A stretch of 64,000 bases of DNA from Myotis daubentonii (lineage: Eukaryota > Chordata > Mammalia > Chiroptera > Vespertilionidae). The stretch covers positions 64,266,000 through 64,329,999 of the forward strand of contig NC_081852.1 in the NCBI RefSeq assembly GCF_963259705.1, in the 5' to 3' direction. This document shows positions 23,041 to 35,487 of the stretch, piece after piece. The position numbers and the translations under genes were made by a program. Under the pieces are notes generated by a model, which had not been told where the DNA came from, ran no database searches, and was given only the letters and a program-made list of their open reading frames with translations. Within the stretch, counting starts at the first letter, position 1. Each line of letters starts with the position of its first letter.

Positions 23041-24813
23041 TAGAGTAACTTCCTCTACTTCATTTAACCTTGGTTTCGGTAGATCAGTCGTGCGGGAACA
23101 GAGGAAGGTGTACACGGCGTCTCCCTGATCCCGAGAGGAAGAGCGGCCGCGTCCCTCTGTTGTCGGTGCCGGCTCACACTGGCTTTGCCACGTGGGCTCT
23201 GGAACCGTGTAAAGTAACAGAACTGAGAAGGGCCCGCGGGCTCCGCCTGGCCACGCCATCAGGCTGATGACCTGTCTGCACTTTGCACAAAATCAGACAA
23301 TAACGGAATGTCATTCAGGACAGAGCCCAGCTCAGACCAGGTGACGCAGACGAAGGGGGTTCGGATTTCCCACCCCCACCTCCTCCCCACCCAGCTGACC
23401 TGTCACCCCGTCCAGCCGGGGCGGGAAGCAGTGGAGAGAGAGGCGCCCGAGACCTGGTTGGGGCCCGGGGGCTGGTGAGAGACTTGCCAGCAGGAAGCAT
23501 GGTGGCTGCCGGCTCTGAGCGGGGACGTCCCCAGCTGTGAGAATTCCAGCTAAACTCCCTTTTATTACCTTTTTGGCCTAAAGGCTCTGGTTCTTTGAAT
23601 GCGGTGCTGCCCCGCGGGTCCTGGGGCTCAGAGGGCTGCGGGGACCACGGGCTCCCGCCGGGCGGCCCACGGGCCGTCTGCCCACACGTGCCCACTGCGC
23701 TCGCAGACACTCGCTGAGGGAAGACAACGGCCGCGGAACGAGACACGGAGCAGGACACGCAGGCGTCTGTGCAGCAGGCTCGGTGCCTGGCACGAGCGCA
23801 GGGAGCTTGTGTGGCCAGAGGAGAGCCAGGCTGGCCCCGGGGGCTGTGCCCACCGCCAGGTCTTGCCCGGAGGAGTCCCTCCGACGGGGACCGTGGGAAA
23901 TGCTGGCTGAGCTGCCCTGTGGGACCCGGGACGGTGATGTCGGCGACATTTCAGGGCTCCTCGGGGAACCCCAGCGCTGCCTCCCCGGGAAACGATGGCC
24001 CCCCCTCAAACAGGCCCATGTGGAACAAGACGGGAGCCTCCCCCGGGGGCGTCGCCGAGCCCCAAACAGTCCCAGGTGGACGCGGAGTCGCGCTCCGTCC
24101 CCAGCAGCCACGGCTCCACGGAAGGCCCTGCTGACGGCAGGATGCCCCGCTTGGCATGGGGGGCAGGTTCTAGCCGCCCCCCGCCTGCAGCTGCTGATGG
24201 AAAATCTGTTCCGTGTCTTGGGGTGTTACTAGAATCGAGGGTTCTCTGGCTGAACCGAAGGAAGTGCTTGAAGACCAGGAGTAGCTTATCCATCGCAGCG
24301 TCGATGGCTGTTTCCAACTGTGTGGAGCCCGTGCCCCCGCCCGAGGAGGGCAGGCAGGGCCCCGAGCGCGTCCAGGGGCCCGGAGTTGCCGCCGTGTCCT
24401 GGGGGGACGGGGGGGGGGGACGTGGAATTCCCAGCGAATGGCTGTTCTGGGAGCAGGCGGCTCAGGAGCTCTAACGCGGGACAGAAAATACGGTGATGAT
24501 AGTCGCACCTGCCGAACATGCGTGTGTGGCCGCTCCCTTCTGGTGGTTAATGTGTCATCGCGTGTGATAGGAGCCAGAGGGGACCCACCAAGCTCCGTGT
24601 GCCCGGCACTTCTCACAGGCCTTCCACCTGGGTCTTTTTTTACGTGTGTGTTTATGGATTTTGATCATGGCCATCGCAGGCCCCCAAGGTGGGTCACGAA
24701 CACCGGGCGAGAAGGAGAGGCTGAGGTGTTCCCGCCTGCGGCTGTGACGCGCGTGAGCTCCGACAACACGGGAACCCGCTAAGGAGGGCGCTCGAGTCTG
24801 CGCCACCTTAGAC

Positions 24814-25024
24814 CGTGGTCGGCAAACCCATTCGCCAACAGAGCCAAATATCAACAGTGCGACGATTGAAATTGCTTTTGAGAGCCAAATTTTTTAAACT
24901 TAAACTGTATAGGTAGGTACATTGTTATGAACTTAATTAGGGGACTCCTAAGGCTTAGGAAGAGCCGCACTCAAGGGGCCAAAGAGCCGCATGTGGCTCG
25001 TGAGCCGCAGTTTGCCGACCAGGG
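24814..25024. mobile_element. non-autonomous hAT element (211 bp)
   Basis: The left end reads CGTGGTCGGCAAAC and the right end GTTTGCCGACCAGGG, forming imperfect terminal inverted repeats. The right part contains AAAGAGCCGCATGTGGCTCG and TGAGCCGCAG, common to a mammalian non-autonomous hAT family. The flanks CCTTAGAC and GCCTAGAC form a plausible diverged 8-bp target duplication (6 of 8 match). It encodes nothing. Confidence 0.82.
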
Positions 25025-25825
25025 GCCTAGACTATTAACTGTATATGGGACATTGTCTCGGATACGGTTTCCACAGCCAACTCCCAAAGTCCTTGAAAAG
25101 TTGGAGCCACAGCAGGTGGGAGCGAGGGTGTCAGCGCGGGCAGCGCCAGCCGTGAGGGAGGCAGGCAGGGCCTGGGAAAGGCAGGCAAAGCTGAGGCCAG
25201 GCTGGGAGCAGGCACCGCGAGGCCGAGGGGGAGCCGCGGGCGGGGCTTGTGGAACCGGAGAGCCGAGCCTCTCCCCCCCGCCCCCCCGGCTGGGTGTGGC
25301 AGGAAGGGATGCGTCCCCACACACAGGGCCGGCGGAGCCTTCTGACCGCTGGGTCCCGCAGCGCGGAAAGGCCCCGGGGTGGCCGTGCGGCTGGCCTGTC
25401 CCTCGGGGTCTGCACGGAGCCTGGTCTCGGGCTCTCTCAGGGGCGGCCGGGAGGCCGGGCTGCAGTCCCTCCCTGTCCGGATCACGCACCGTTTGCATGA
25501 CAGCTGTCACCAGGCTCCCGGGAGCCTGCAGCCTCACAGGGCACCTGCCTGTGTCCTGCGTTGCCCTCGGGCCTCGCACGGGGCGTGGCTCTTAAGCTCT
25601 CGGTTTGGGAGACGCGGAATTAAATGGCTAATCCCACCATGCCTTCCTGGGCCCCCCCAGCTCCGGCTTCCTGTTCGGAGTCAGGTTGCAGATCAAGGGG
25701 GCGCGGGAGTCCCAGGGCCTTATCAGCCGGGCATCTTTCAGATTAAACTGTGGAGGGAGGTTTCAGCCTGAGGTCGGGGGGACTGCCGAGGCTGGGTCCC
25801 CACATCGCAAAGCAGTTTTGTTTCT

Positions 25826-25903
25826 CATTCACCCATTCATTCATTCATTCATTCATTCGTTCGTTCGTTCATTCGTCCGTTCGTCCGTTCGTTGGTTCGT
25901 TTC
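25826..25903. repeat. (ATTC)n grading into (GTTC)n
   Basis: A tetranucleotide run CATTCATTCATTC that changes to GTTCGTTCGTTC and GTCCGTTC. The CpG-containing half is probably derived from the first by point changes. Confidence 0.93.
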
Positions 25904-26054
25904 CCCCTCATTGGACGGGGATGCTGCTGTGACTTCGCATCTGCGCCCGGCGCTGCAGGAAGGTGTCGGCCCTCTCCCCCCGGTCATGGCAGACGGATGT
26001 TTGTCTGAGTCTGAGGAACCAGCCAGACGTGGCCTCCAGTTCCGGGTCCTTCCT

Positions 26055-26205
26055 GAAGCCGTGAAACCGTGGTGTGCTTCCTAACCTCCCTGTGCCTCGG
26101 TTTCCCCCGGTGAGAGGGCCGGTCGGGCGTTCCCCGCAGGGCGGCATGAGGTCCGGACGTGAGCTCCTGGTCGGAGCTCGGTGAGTGCGGGCCCCGCCGC
26201 CTCCA
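26055..26205 (-). mobile_element. MIR fragment
   Basis: CTTCCTAACCTCCCTGTGCC followed by TCGGTTTCCCCCGGTGAGAG is a reverse-oriented MIR core (CCTCAGTTTCCTCATCTGTA class). Confidence 0.65.
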
Positions 26206-26730
26206 CCGCACTCCGGCTCTCCCACCGCCTTCCCAGGCAGTTTCCAGCGTGCAGGCCTTTGGAAGGTTTGCCTCCGCGTCGCTCAGCGCGTCCGGGAGTG
26301 CAGTGCCCAGACCCCAGCTCGGTCCCGGGGCCTTTGCGCCTCATTCCTGGGCTCCGAGGTCGTTGTCCAGCCTCGGGCCCTCCGGAGGCTCCACAGGCGG
26401 CAGCGCACCTGGTCCGAGGGTGACACCTGCTCTCCGTCCTCCGCCTCAGAGGAGCCCCGGCCGCCAGCTCAGCGCCGTGATCTGGACGCGGCGTGTGGAG
26501 AAGCCAGAACCCACGCCGTCCCCTGGAGAATGGGAACCAAGCAGAGGCTGCGTGGGTGCGTGGATGAGGCAGGGATGGAGGAGGCGCCGGAGGGCAGGGC
26601 CGGGCGGGAATCCACCCACCAGAGGGGCAGCCGCTCCAGAGCCGCAGGGAGGCCGGGACCTGCCCCAGCAAATCCTCTGGGTCAGTCCTGGTTCCAGAGG
26701 CCGTGTCCCCTTCTCAGACCACGTCCCCCC

Positions 26731-26758
26731 ACACACTCTCATGCACACACTCATACAG

Positions 26759-26792
<34 letters not shown>

Positions 26793-27382
26793 AGTCACAC
26801 GCGTGCACACGCACTCACACACTCACACACACAGTCACACTCACACACACGCACTCACACACTCACACAGTCACACGCGTGCACACGCACTCACACACTC
26901 ACACACACACACACTCACACACACAGACACACATACGCACTCACATACTCACACAGTCACACACACACACACACTCACACTCACAGTCACACAATACTCA
27001 CACACACTCACGCACATACACATGCACTCGCATTCACACAGACACACTCACGCACACACACACACTCACACGCACAGTCACACACTCTCACACACACACG
27101 CACACATACACACACACTCACACACACGCATAGTCACACAGTCACACACACACAGTCACACACACACACTCACACACACATTCACACACTCACAGTCACA
27201 CAATACTCACACTCACACACACGCACATACACATGCACTCGCATTCACACACAGACACACTCATGCACACATATACACTCACATGCACAGTCACACAGAC
27301 ACACACACACTCACACACACATACACTCACACACACACAATCACACACACACACGTACAGTAACACACACACACACACACAT
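26731..27382. repeat. (CA)n array with CACT and CAGT variants
   Basis: About 650 bp of CACACA broken by ACTCACAC, CAGTCACAC and GCATACA. A segment with CACAATACTCACA and ACATGCACTCGCATTCACA occurs twice (near 26990 and 27200), showing secondary duplication. Confidence 0.96.
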
Positions 27383-28399
27383 GCTCAGGCTTCCGTGTGG
27401 AACCCATGGTCCAGGAGATTCAGGTCTGGCCTCAGGGTGGGCCCCGTCCGCTCTCCAGCGAGGCCCCAGGTCAGCCCAGCTCACCAAGGAGCTGGTCTCC
27501 GGCCTCGGACGCTCCCTGCCCGGCTGCTGGGTCCCCGTCCCCAGGACCCGCTCCGTCACGCGTCTCCTCTCCGGAGGACAAGGACCAGCCGGCCTTTGGA
27601 GCCCGGTGCGCTGTGCGCCCTCCAGTGGCGTCTGTCACACAAGAATTAGGGCCCGGCCCTGCCTTCAGGGAGCGTCTGTGGAGAGAAGAGAGAACAGCTC
27701 ATCACGAAGGGTCATCAGTGCCGGGGAGCCTGGCCCCTCGTGCCCCGTGGCCTGGCTCCTTGTTTCCTTGAGAAACGCAGGCGCAGGGGCTGGACGGGGA
27801 CCCGCGGACGGGGCAGGCGGGGGAGACCCCTGGGACCTTTGGCAAACAGTCCCCCCGACTGACTCTCTCCAGGGCAGCTGACGGGGCTGATCCCGTACAA
27901 ACCCACAGGCACATCCGTGTCTCGCAGCCGGTTTCACCGAGAATCTTTCAATCCAGCCGCTGACGTTTATTAAGTCTTGGGCCTTAACACAACCCCAGGC
28001 CCAGGGCAGTGCCAGCCGCTCCCCTACAGCTCAGCTGACGAGAAGCTAAAGTGAATCAGGAAAAGAAGGAAGGACGTTGCCGTCGGGCATATCGGCTGGA
28101 GGAGCGGCTCACGTGAACTGCCCTCCGACCTCCTCACCCTCCGGCTGTGCGACCGTCACCGTCTCCATCTGGTGCGGACGTGGACGTGCGGCTGAGAGGA
28201 CAGGTGACCCCTCAAGGTTGTCGGCCAGGAAACGGCAGGGCTGGGCCCCGAGTCTACAGCCTGCGCTTCCCCCCATTCCCAGTGGAAGGCGCCCCCAGCA
28301 GCTGGTCCCACGGGCCACACGGACTGAAGGGACCCTCCCCCCCCCCCACAGAGGCCACTTGCTCCCTGTGGTTCTGGTCTGAGTGCTGGACTGAGGCGT

Positions 28400-28800
28400 G
28401 TCCGTGTGGCCTGTGATGGGCTGCATGGCGTCCCCCTCCAACTCCTCACCCTCAGCGCCCGATTGTTCAGCCGCATCCTAAGGTGAGGCCCTGAAGGAGG
28501 TGATTACGCTAAAACCAGGTATTTGAGGGGGGCCCTGGTCCAAGGACTGGTGTCCCTGTGAGAAGAGGACGTCTGGACACAGGCAGGGACTCGGAAATGA
28601 GAGCAGACAGAGGAGAGCGCGTGTGTGGACACGGGCAGGGCGGCCGTCCCCCCCAGGCAGCCGGCCTCAGAGAAGCCAGCCCTGCAGACGCCTGGATCGC
28701 AGACCCGGCCTCCAGGCCTGGGAGGAAATGCAGCTCCCCTGGCCACGCCCCAGCCCGCCCGCTGCTATGGCAGCACCAGCACCGAACACGCCACCCTAAC
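28400..28800 (+). mobile_element. ERVL-MaLR-type solitary LTR (MLT1/MST class)
   Basis: Landmarks in order: GGAGGTGATTACGCTAAAAC, GGGGCCCTGGTCCAAGGACT, GGTGTCCCTGTGAGAAGAGG, a GTGTGTGGACACGGGCAGGG block, GGCCGTCCCCCCCAGGCAGC, GGATCGCAGACCCGGCCTCC and GCTATGGCAGCACCAGCACC. This is the classical MaLR LTR layout. No internal retroviral genes adjoin it. Confidence 0.75.
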
Positions 28801-28849
28801 CGCCAGCTGAAGACCAGGCTCGCCGAACCAGGCACAAACGGCTAAGGAA

Positions 28850-29140
28850 AGCGGACACAGCCCAGTGCTGGCCAGGACGCGGAGCCGCGGGACTCCTCAT
28901 GCGGCCAGTTTCTTAAGTTAAATACTCGCGTGTGACCCGCCCTCACGTGTTCTGCTCCTCGGTCTTCACCCACAGTAAGTGCCACTCGTCCACACTCCAT
29001 CCAGGACAAAGTGGGAGCAGCCTCATTGGTCATCGCCCCAAACTGGAAACAACCCACAGTTACAGTCCTTCTGGTGAAAACCCCACGGTCCGTCCAGACG
29101 GACAACGCGGCTCCTGGTCCCTGGAGAGAAGTGGAGTCTA
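28850..29140 (+). mobile_element. old L1 ORF2 3' fragment
   Basis: CAGTGCTGGCCAGGACGCGG, CTCCTCATGCGGCCAGTTTC, GGGAGCAGCCTCATTGGTCA and CCCCAAACTGGAAACAACCC follow the order of the L1 ORF2 C-terminal region (AGTGTTGGCAAGGATGTGGA class). No frame survives. Confidence 0.7.
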
Positions 29141-29809
29141 TGCCAAAGGGAGCCCCAGGCCCGGGCGCAGCTCCCAGCCCCTGGGGATCCCGCCCGGCCT
29201 GCCAGGTGCTATTTCCAGGAGGTGCCCTCCCCTCCGTGGGGCCCTGGGGCACGTGGTTTCAGCCAGATCCGTCCAGCTCCGAGCCTGAGGCCTGTGAGCC
29301 CCGAACTGCCTGGGTCTCTCTGCTCCGGGAGGGGCAGGGCGCAGTGTGTCCTGGGCCTTCTGGCCGCTCAGCCCATTACTGCAGGGGCCTGGCAGGGGTC
29401 CCGGAGCCCACACATGTGCTTCCTGGGCTCCTGTGTCCTGCTGAGGTGCCCCAGGGAGTGCTGGGTGGGACGTGCCACCACGGGCCTGGCCCGCGAGACG
29501 GCCGAGGATGGAGAAAGACGGCCGAGGATGGAGCGAGATGGTTGAGGATCGAGTGCCCGGCTGGGTTTATTCGCTCCCTCTGCCCCCCCCCCCCCGGGCA
29601 GGGGTGCGGGTCCGAACGCCATCCCCCTGAAGGACAGATCTGAAATGCTTTGTGATTCACGCCCATCGCCACGGCTTTTGCCACATGAGCCCCACCAGTG
29701 CTGCTGGTCCATCTGTAATGCAGGCTGTTATCTTAGTCTCGACTGGTTCTCAGAACCCACAGGCTCCGTGTGTTTTTAATGGAGAGTCTCCATGACAATG
29801 AACACGACA

Positions 29810-30020
29810 GCCCTGGCTGGTGCGGCTCAGTGGGTAGAGTGTCAACCTGTGGACTGAAGGGTTCGATTCCCGGCCGGGGCACAGCCCGGGTTGCAGACTC
29901 CATCCCCAGTGGGGGGCGTGCAGGAGGCGGCCGATCCATGGTTCTCTCTCACCGTTGATGTTTCTCTCGCTCTCCCTTCCTCTCTGAAATCAATAAAAAT
30001 ATATTTTAAAAAATAAACAA
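29810..30020 (+). mobile_element. Ves SINE
   Basis: GCCCTGGCTGGTGCGGCTCA head, GGGTTCGATTCCCGGCCGGG B box, GCAGGAGGCGGCCGATCCAT and an AATCAATAAAAATATATTTT tail. Confidence 0.96.
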
Positions 30021-31748
30021 ACACAATGGATGCCCGGCAGCAACGAGAAAGAACCATCTCGGTCACGGACGGGGGTGGGGGGGGGGGAGCAGGCGGGAGG
30101 GGTGAACGTCCCAAATGCTGAGTGAAAGCAGCTGGGACCAGTTTGTGGGGCTGATGTGAAAACAGCAGGTCGGATGGATGGTGTGAGATGTGGTCACCCT
30201 TGCGGGGGGCCAGGGGGGCACAGCGACTGGAAAGGGGCAGCAGAGGGGCTTCCGGGAGCCCAGGAAACCCCGTTTTTCTGAATCAGAATCAACAGTTCTG
30301 TCTCGACCTGGCTGTGGTTTCCCAGGCGCTTTGCTGTGTGTGGGGGGGGTAGGGATGGGGGGCGGGGGTGATCACTCACCCCTTTAGCTCCCCGTGTGGA
30401 GCTGAGCGTGATTGTTAGAGAAGGAAAAGCAAATAGAACCCCAGACCCCGCCCCCCCAGGGGGCTCTTCACATCCCAGGAGGAGCCGGGGGAGGGGCCGC
30501 TCCCTCCCGCAGAAGGGGCTGCAGCAGGTGCGTCCGGCCGGCCCCTCCCCCGGGAGAGGAGGACGGGAGCAAAGACTCTCACGGGGGCTCCAGGGCCGCC
30601 CAGCACTTGGGGAAGCACTGAGGGAGGCCTGTTCCCAGCTCCAGGTAAATGATTAAAGTGAGATAAGGGCTGAGTGTGGGAAGGGGAGGCGGTGGGCAGG
30701 TGGGGGGGCGGGGGAGGGGGGCCAGCAGGGGTCAGAGCCGAGGGGGGGCTGGGGAGAGCCCGGGGGGGGGGGGACAGGCATGCAGCTGCCTGTGGAGCCT
30801 TACCTGTGCAGGGGCCGCCCCCCGCCGCCCTCCCCCCCGGCCGCTGGATGGCTCGGTGCTCCCTCGCGTGGTCGCGGGTCTGGCCTGGGAGGTGAGCCCA
30901 CAGGCCCGCACCTCTCGGGGCAGAGCCTGTGGAAGGAACCAGCTCCCCAGTCTGGCGCCGTCTGGGTGCCCCCATCTCCCCAGGTTCTGGGGTTTTGCAC
31001 AGAGGACTATCCGCCCCCCTCCCCCACCCTCAGCTTCAGCAAAAGCCTCACCTGCAAGGATGGGCCAAGGCCCAACCCCAGGCCCCAGGGAGCCCTGACA
31101 CCGACCGGACCCCCCACCCCAGGCTGAGCCGGAGCCCCCCCCCCCCCCCACACACACCCTCCGTGCTGAGCGTTAATGATTAAGCCCCGGTTCTCCATTA
31201 ACCCGCCCGCCTCTGTCTCAGGGGCAGGCGGCCTCCTGCAGGGAACAAAGCCGATGGAGCCCCGTCCTCCCCACCCAGGGCCCTGGTCCCTTTAAAGTCG
31301 GGGTCGGGACCCAGGGTGGGTCCTGCTGAAACACAAGCGCGAGGCAGGGGCTGGCAGGCGGCAGGGCTGGAGGTGGGACCCAGGACCCAGGACCGGACCT
31401 GGGCAGCCATCATCTCAGGGCAGGAGAGGACTGGAGACCCGTGTCCTTGCTCGGGGTCACCTTGACGGCTGTAAATACCAGCCACAGGCAGAGTGCTGGG
31501 TCCATGGCCATGGCCACACGGAATGAAAACTGAATGAGAGGGAGGTGGGCAGGGTGGGTCAATCCCGAATTCTGCGCCCACACCACTCACAGGTGGGGTG
31601 GGGTCGCTCAGGGACCAGCAGCCTCCACATCACCTGCGAGGTGTTAGCGCTGGACTCTCAGGTGCAGGGGATCCGAGCTTAACTGGCTTCCCCAGCAACC
31701 AGTGTGCACATTGCAGTTGAGGAGCCTGGTCACGTGCCCAGCGGCTCT
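30021..31748. other. GC-rich intergenic stretch with homopolymer runs
   Basis: G runs at about 30070 and 30765 and C runs at about 31140. No gene or named repeat was recognised. Confidence 0.5.
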
Positions 31749-32496
31749 GGTAACAATGTAACAACCCCCAGTAACAATGTAACAATCCCCGGTAACAGTG
31801 TAACCACCCCCAGTAATAACAGTGTAACAACCCCCCGGTAACAATGTAACAACCCCCAGTAACAATGTAACAACCCCCAGTATCAATGTAACAACCCCCA
31901 GTAACAATGTAACAACCCCCAGTATCAATGTAACAACCCCCAGTATCAATGTAACAACCCCCGGTAACAATGTAACAACCCCCGGTAACAGTGTAACAAT
32001 CCCCAGTAACAATGTAACAACCCCCAGTATCAATGTAACAACCCCCAGTAACAATGTAACAACCCCCAGTATCAATGTAACAACCCCCGGTAACAATGTA
32101 GCAATCCCCAGTAACAATGTAACAATCCCTGGTAACAATGTAACAACCCCCAGTAACAATGTAACAACCCCCAGTAACAATGTAACAACCCCCCAGTAAC
32201 AATGTAACAACCCCCGGTAACAGTGTGACAACCCCCAGTAACAAGGTAACAGTGTAACAACCCCCTGGTAACAATGTAACAACCCCCAGTAACAATGTAA
32301 CAACCCCCCAGTAACAATGTAACAACCCCCGGTAACAGTGTGACAACCCCCAGTAACAAGGTAACAGTGTAACAACCCCCTGGTAACAATGTAACAACCC
32401 CCAGTAACAATGTAACAACCACCCAGCATCAATGTAACAACCCCCTGGTAACAGTGTAACAAACCCCCAGTAACAGTGTAACAACCCCCGGTAACA
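31749..32496. repeat. minisatellite, 21-bp unit AACAACCCCCAGTAACAATGT
   Basis: About 35 copies. Variants include CAGTATCAATG, CGGTAACA, CTGGTAACA and a GTAACAAGGTAACAG form. A segment of about 115 bp is repeated twice near 32221 and 32336. The unit is a multiple of three, so several frames remain open across it. Confidence 0.97.
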
Positions 32497-32524
32497 TGTG
32501 TCCAGTGGCATCATGAGCCGCACC

Positions 32525-32690
32525 CTTGTTCTGAGCACCTCAGGTCATTGTCCTTTTTAATCTTTGCAACATGCCAGGTAGATGCGTCCTTTTGCAGATG
32601 AGGAGGCTGAGGTGGGGCGGGGGGCTTAGAAGAGGTCACACCTGCAGGGATTCGCAGCCCAGGTGCGGACAGTCTCACCCATAAGCCCCC
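32525..32690 (+). mobile_element. MIR fragment
   Basis: CCTTTTGCAGATGAGGAGGC, AGAAGAGGTCACACCTGCAG and GGGATTCGCAGCCCAGGTGC are MIR landmarks in order. Confidence 0.75.
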
Positions 32691-34310
32691 GCACAGAAAC
32701 CCCTCCTCGATTAGCTCGTGTGTGTGTCCACGGAGTGGGGACTGGCCTTTGGAGTAACGCAGAGCCTGGGGGTTCGGGGTGCACCCCATTGAGGTGGAGC
32801 GCGTGCTTGGCCACAGAAAGACACGCTCCTCGTGCCCCACCTCTGCCGGCTGAGCTAGGCCTGGGGCACGTCTCCTCCCCACACCCCGGCTTTGAGGACG
32901 AAATGCCCGTGCTGAGGTAAGCACCCCCACAGCACACCCCCCCTCCCAGGGCCCTCTGTGGCTCCCTGAGAGGGTCAGGTTGGGGCTCCGCCACCACATA
33001 AATCTGTGTTTATCTGCTGCAAAGCAAGCTATTTAGGTTTCTGATTTACAGTCCTTGGTTTTCATAAAAGTCAGTCATTCCCAGTAAAGAATGTGGGTTA
33101 GATTTATAGGATCTGCGCTCTCTTTCAAGCCCAGGCTGGCCTGTGACTCACCCTCCATGATGTTGTTGCTCTAGTCCGGAGATATTCACGTGCAGAGAGA
33201 AAGGCTCAGATCTCGGCCCTAAAAAATGAGGCTTTCGGGGGGAACTAATTATAATGGCGTCGACGGTGCTGCGCTCGTAAACCTGCCGTCGGCCGGCCCC
33301 CGCGAGCCTGCTTCGCGGGGGTTTTATTCCCCCATAAAACGGGCTCTGGTTTGCAGCTTGGCACCGCGGGCCTGCGCATGTGCTCCCCCGCCCAGCGGTT
33401 TGGAGTCAACGGCCGGCCGGTGGGCAGGCGGGAGGTTCTGCGCGAGGAAAGTAGATCCCGGAATGGTCGCGTTCGGCGACCTTCGTAAACCTGGCCACTG
33501 AGCCGGCCGCCCTGGCTGCGTGGAGCCGCCTGGCATTTTTGCTTTTATTGGCGTTTCTGTTCTGCTCGTGTGAAACGGGGTCGAGGCTGACACCCCGGGA
33601 AGTGGCTTTGATGTCGCCTTGGGAATAGTTCGTGTCCTTTCCCCCCTCCTGCCACAGCCCACCACCTCGTGCCAACCCGCCCCGCCCCGCCCCCAGCGCG
33701 GGCAGCACATCTCAGCAGCGCGACAGGGGAGCTGCTCCCCGTGACGGAAGACGGTTAAATGGGGGGACGGGCAGCAGCCGGTCCAAGTTTCTCCAGAGCA
33801 AAGCCACAGCGAGGGGCCCAGCGCTGGGGGGGTGGCGGGGGGAGGCCACAAGGACTGGGCGGGCGGCCAGTTCAAATAGAGCCGGTTGGGAGGGGAGGTT
33901 TGGCAGCCGGGGGAGAAGTGGAGAAGGAAGGACTTAAACGGACGGCAGAGCGAGGAGCTGGAATGGAAGGGAGTCCTCCTCCTCCGCGTGACGACGAGGC
34001 ATGGCCGTGGCCGCAGGCTTTGGCTGGAGCCTTAGCTCCGTCCCTGCGAGGCCACGTGGGGAGCGTGCGGTGGAGCAAGCGGCGAGGTCTTTGCTCTCGG
34101 TCCCGGTCAGGGGAGCGTCGCTGTGGCTGCGGGGGCCCCGGGACACGGGGAGGATGTGACTTGTCCGTGACTGTTTCCTGGGCTATTGCCGAGCCAGGGA
34201 GCCGACCAGCCGAGCCTCAGGATGAGGGAGCAGAGCACACAGAGCCCTTCACACAGATGCCCTGTGGGTCCTGCTCATGTCTCCTGCAGCTGAGACAGAA
34301 TCCTGTGGGC
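32691..34310. other. intergenic stretch with an unclassified low-repeat segment
   Basis: 33000-33250 is AT-richer, free of recognisable repeats, and holds AACTAATTATAATGGCGTCG. 33280-33500 is CpG-rich. This could be a conserved non-coding element or an old unnamed repeat; nothing decides between them here. Confidence 0.4.
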
Positions 34311-35487
34311 TCCCCCCTCCATCCCCCATCTCCTCCTCCATCTCCCCTCCATCTCCCCTCCACCTCCCCTCCATCTCCCCCTAATCTCCCCCTCCATCTC
34401 ACCTCCATCTCTCCTCCATCTCCCCCTCCATCTCCCCTCCATCTCCCCCTCCATCTCCCCTCCATCTCCCCCATCTCTCCCCCTCCATCTCCCCCCTCCA
34501 CCTCCCCCTCCATCTCCCCCTCCATCTCCCCCTCCACCTCCCCCCATCTCCCCCCATCTCCCCCTCCACCTCCCCCCATCTCCCCCTCCATCTCCCCCCA
34601 TCTCTCCCCCTCCATCTCCCCCATCTCTCCCCCTCCATCTCCCCCATCTCTCCCCCTCCATCTCCCCTCCATCTCCCCTCCATCTCCCCTCCATCTCCCC
34701 CCATCTCCCCTCCATCTCCCCCCATCTCACCCCCTCCATCTCTCCCCCTCCATCTCCCCCCTCCACCTCCCCCTCCATCTCCCCTCCATCTTCCCTCCAT
34801 CTCTCCTCCATCTTCCCCTCCATCTCCCCTCGATCTCCCCCATCTCTCCCCCTCCATCTCCCCCCTCCACCTCCCCCTCCATCTCCCCCTCCATCTCCCC
34901 CTCCACCTCCCCCCATCTCCCCCCATCTCCCCCTCCACCTCCCCCCATCTCCCCCTCCATCTCCCCCCATCTCTCCCCCTCCATCTCCCCCATCTCTCCC
35001 CCTCCATCTCCCCTCCATCTCCCCTCCATCTCCCCTCCATCTCCCCCCATCTCCCCTCCATCTCCCCCCATCTCACCCCCTCCATCTCTCCCCCTCCATC
35101 TCCCCCCTCCACCTCCCCCTCCATCTCCCCTCCATCTTCCCTCCATCTCTCCTCCATCTTCCCCTCCATCTCCCCTCCATCTCCCCCATCTCTCCCCCTC
35201 CATCTCCCCCCTCTACCTCCCCCCATCTCCCCTCCATCTCCCCTCCATCTCCCCTCCATCTTCCCCTCCATCTCCCCTCCATCTCCCCTCCATCTCCCCT
35301 CCATCTCCGCTCCATCTCCCCCCATCTCCCCTCCATCTCCCCCATCTCTCCCCCTCCATCTCCCCCCTCCATCTCCCCCCATCTCTCCCCCTCCATCTCC
35401 CCCCCATCTCCCCCTCCATCTCCCCCTCCATCTCCCCCATCTCCCCCCTCCATCTCCCCCCTCCATCTCCCCCTCCATCTCCCCTCC
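34311..35487. repeat. CT-rich satellite of CCCCTCCATCT units
   Basis: About 1.2 kb of CTCCATCTCCC/CTCCACCTCCC, almost pure pyrimidine on the plus strand. Blocks recur at 346-369 bp, for example 34471 and 34840. The 631-residue Ser/Pro frame on the plus strand and the MEGRWRG frames on the minus strand are artefacts of it. Confidence 0.97.

Larger units (their letters stand above)
22194..26730. other. intergenic stretch, no gene seen
   Basis: It holds an L1-like piece (22946), the hAT element (24814), the ATTC/GTTC run (25826) and a MIR (26055). Frames of 150-390 codons at 25-27 kb are GC-rich or read into the CA array. Confidence 0.55.

Noticed and set aside
26185..27881. Two 392-codon frames rich in HTHTHS
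   Set aside because: They read through the CA microsatellite in two frames at once. No coding signature.
28400..28800. Endogenous retrovirus with genes
   Set aside because: Only a MaLR-type LTR pattern is visible. No gag, pol or env-like frame adjoins it.
31630..32538. 302- and 272-codon minus-strand frames with repeated VTLLPGVV / GGCYIVTG
   Set aside because: Translations of the 21-bp minisatellite, whose length is a multiple of three. They resemble membrane proteins only by repeat composition.
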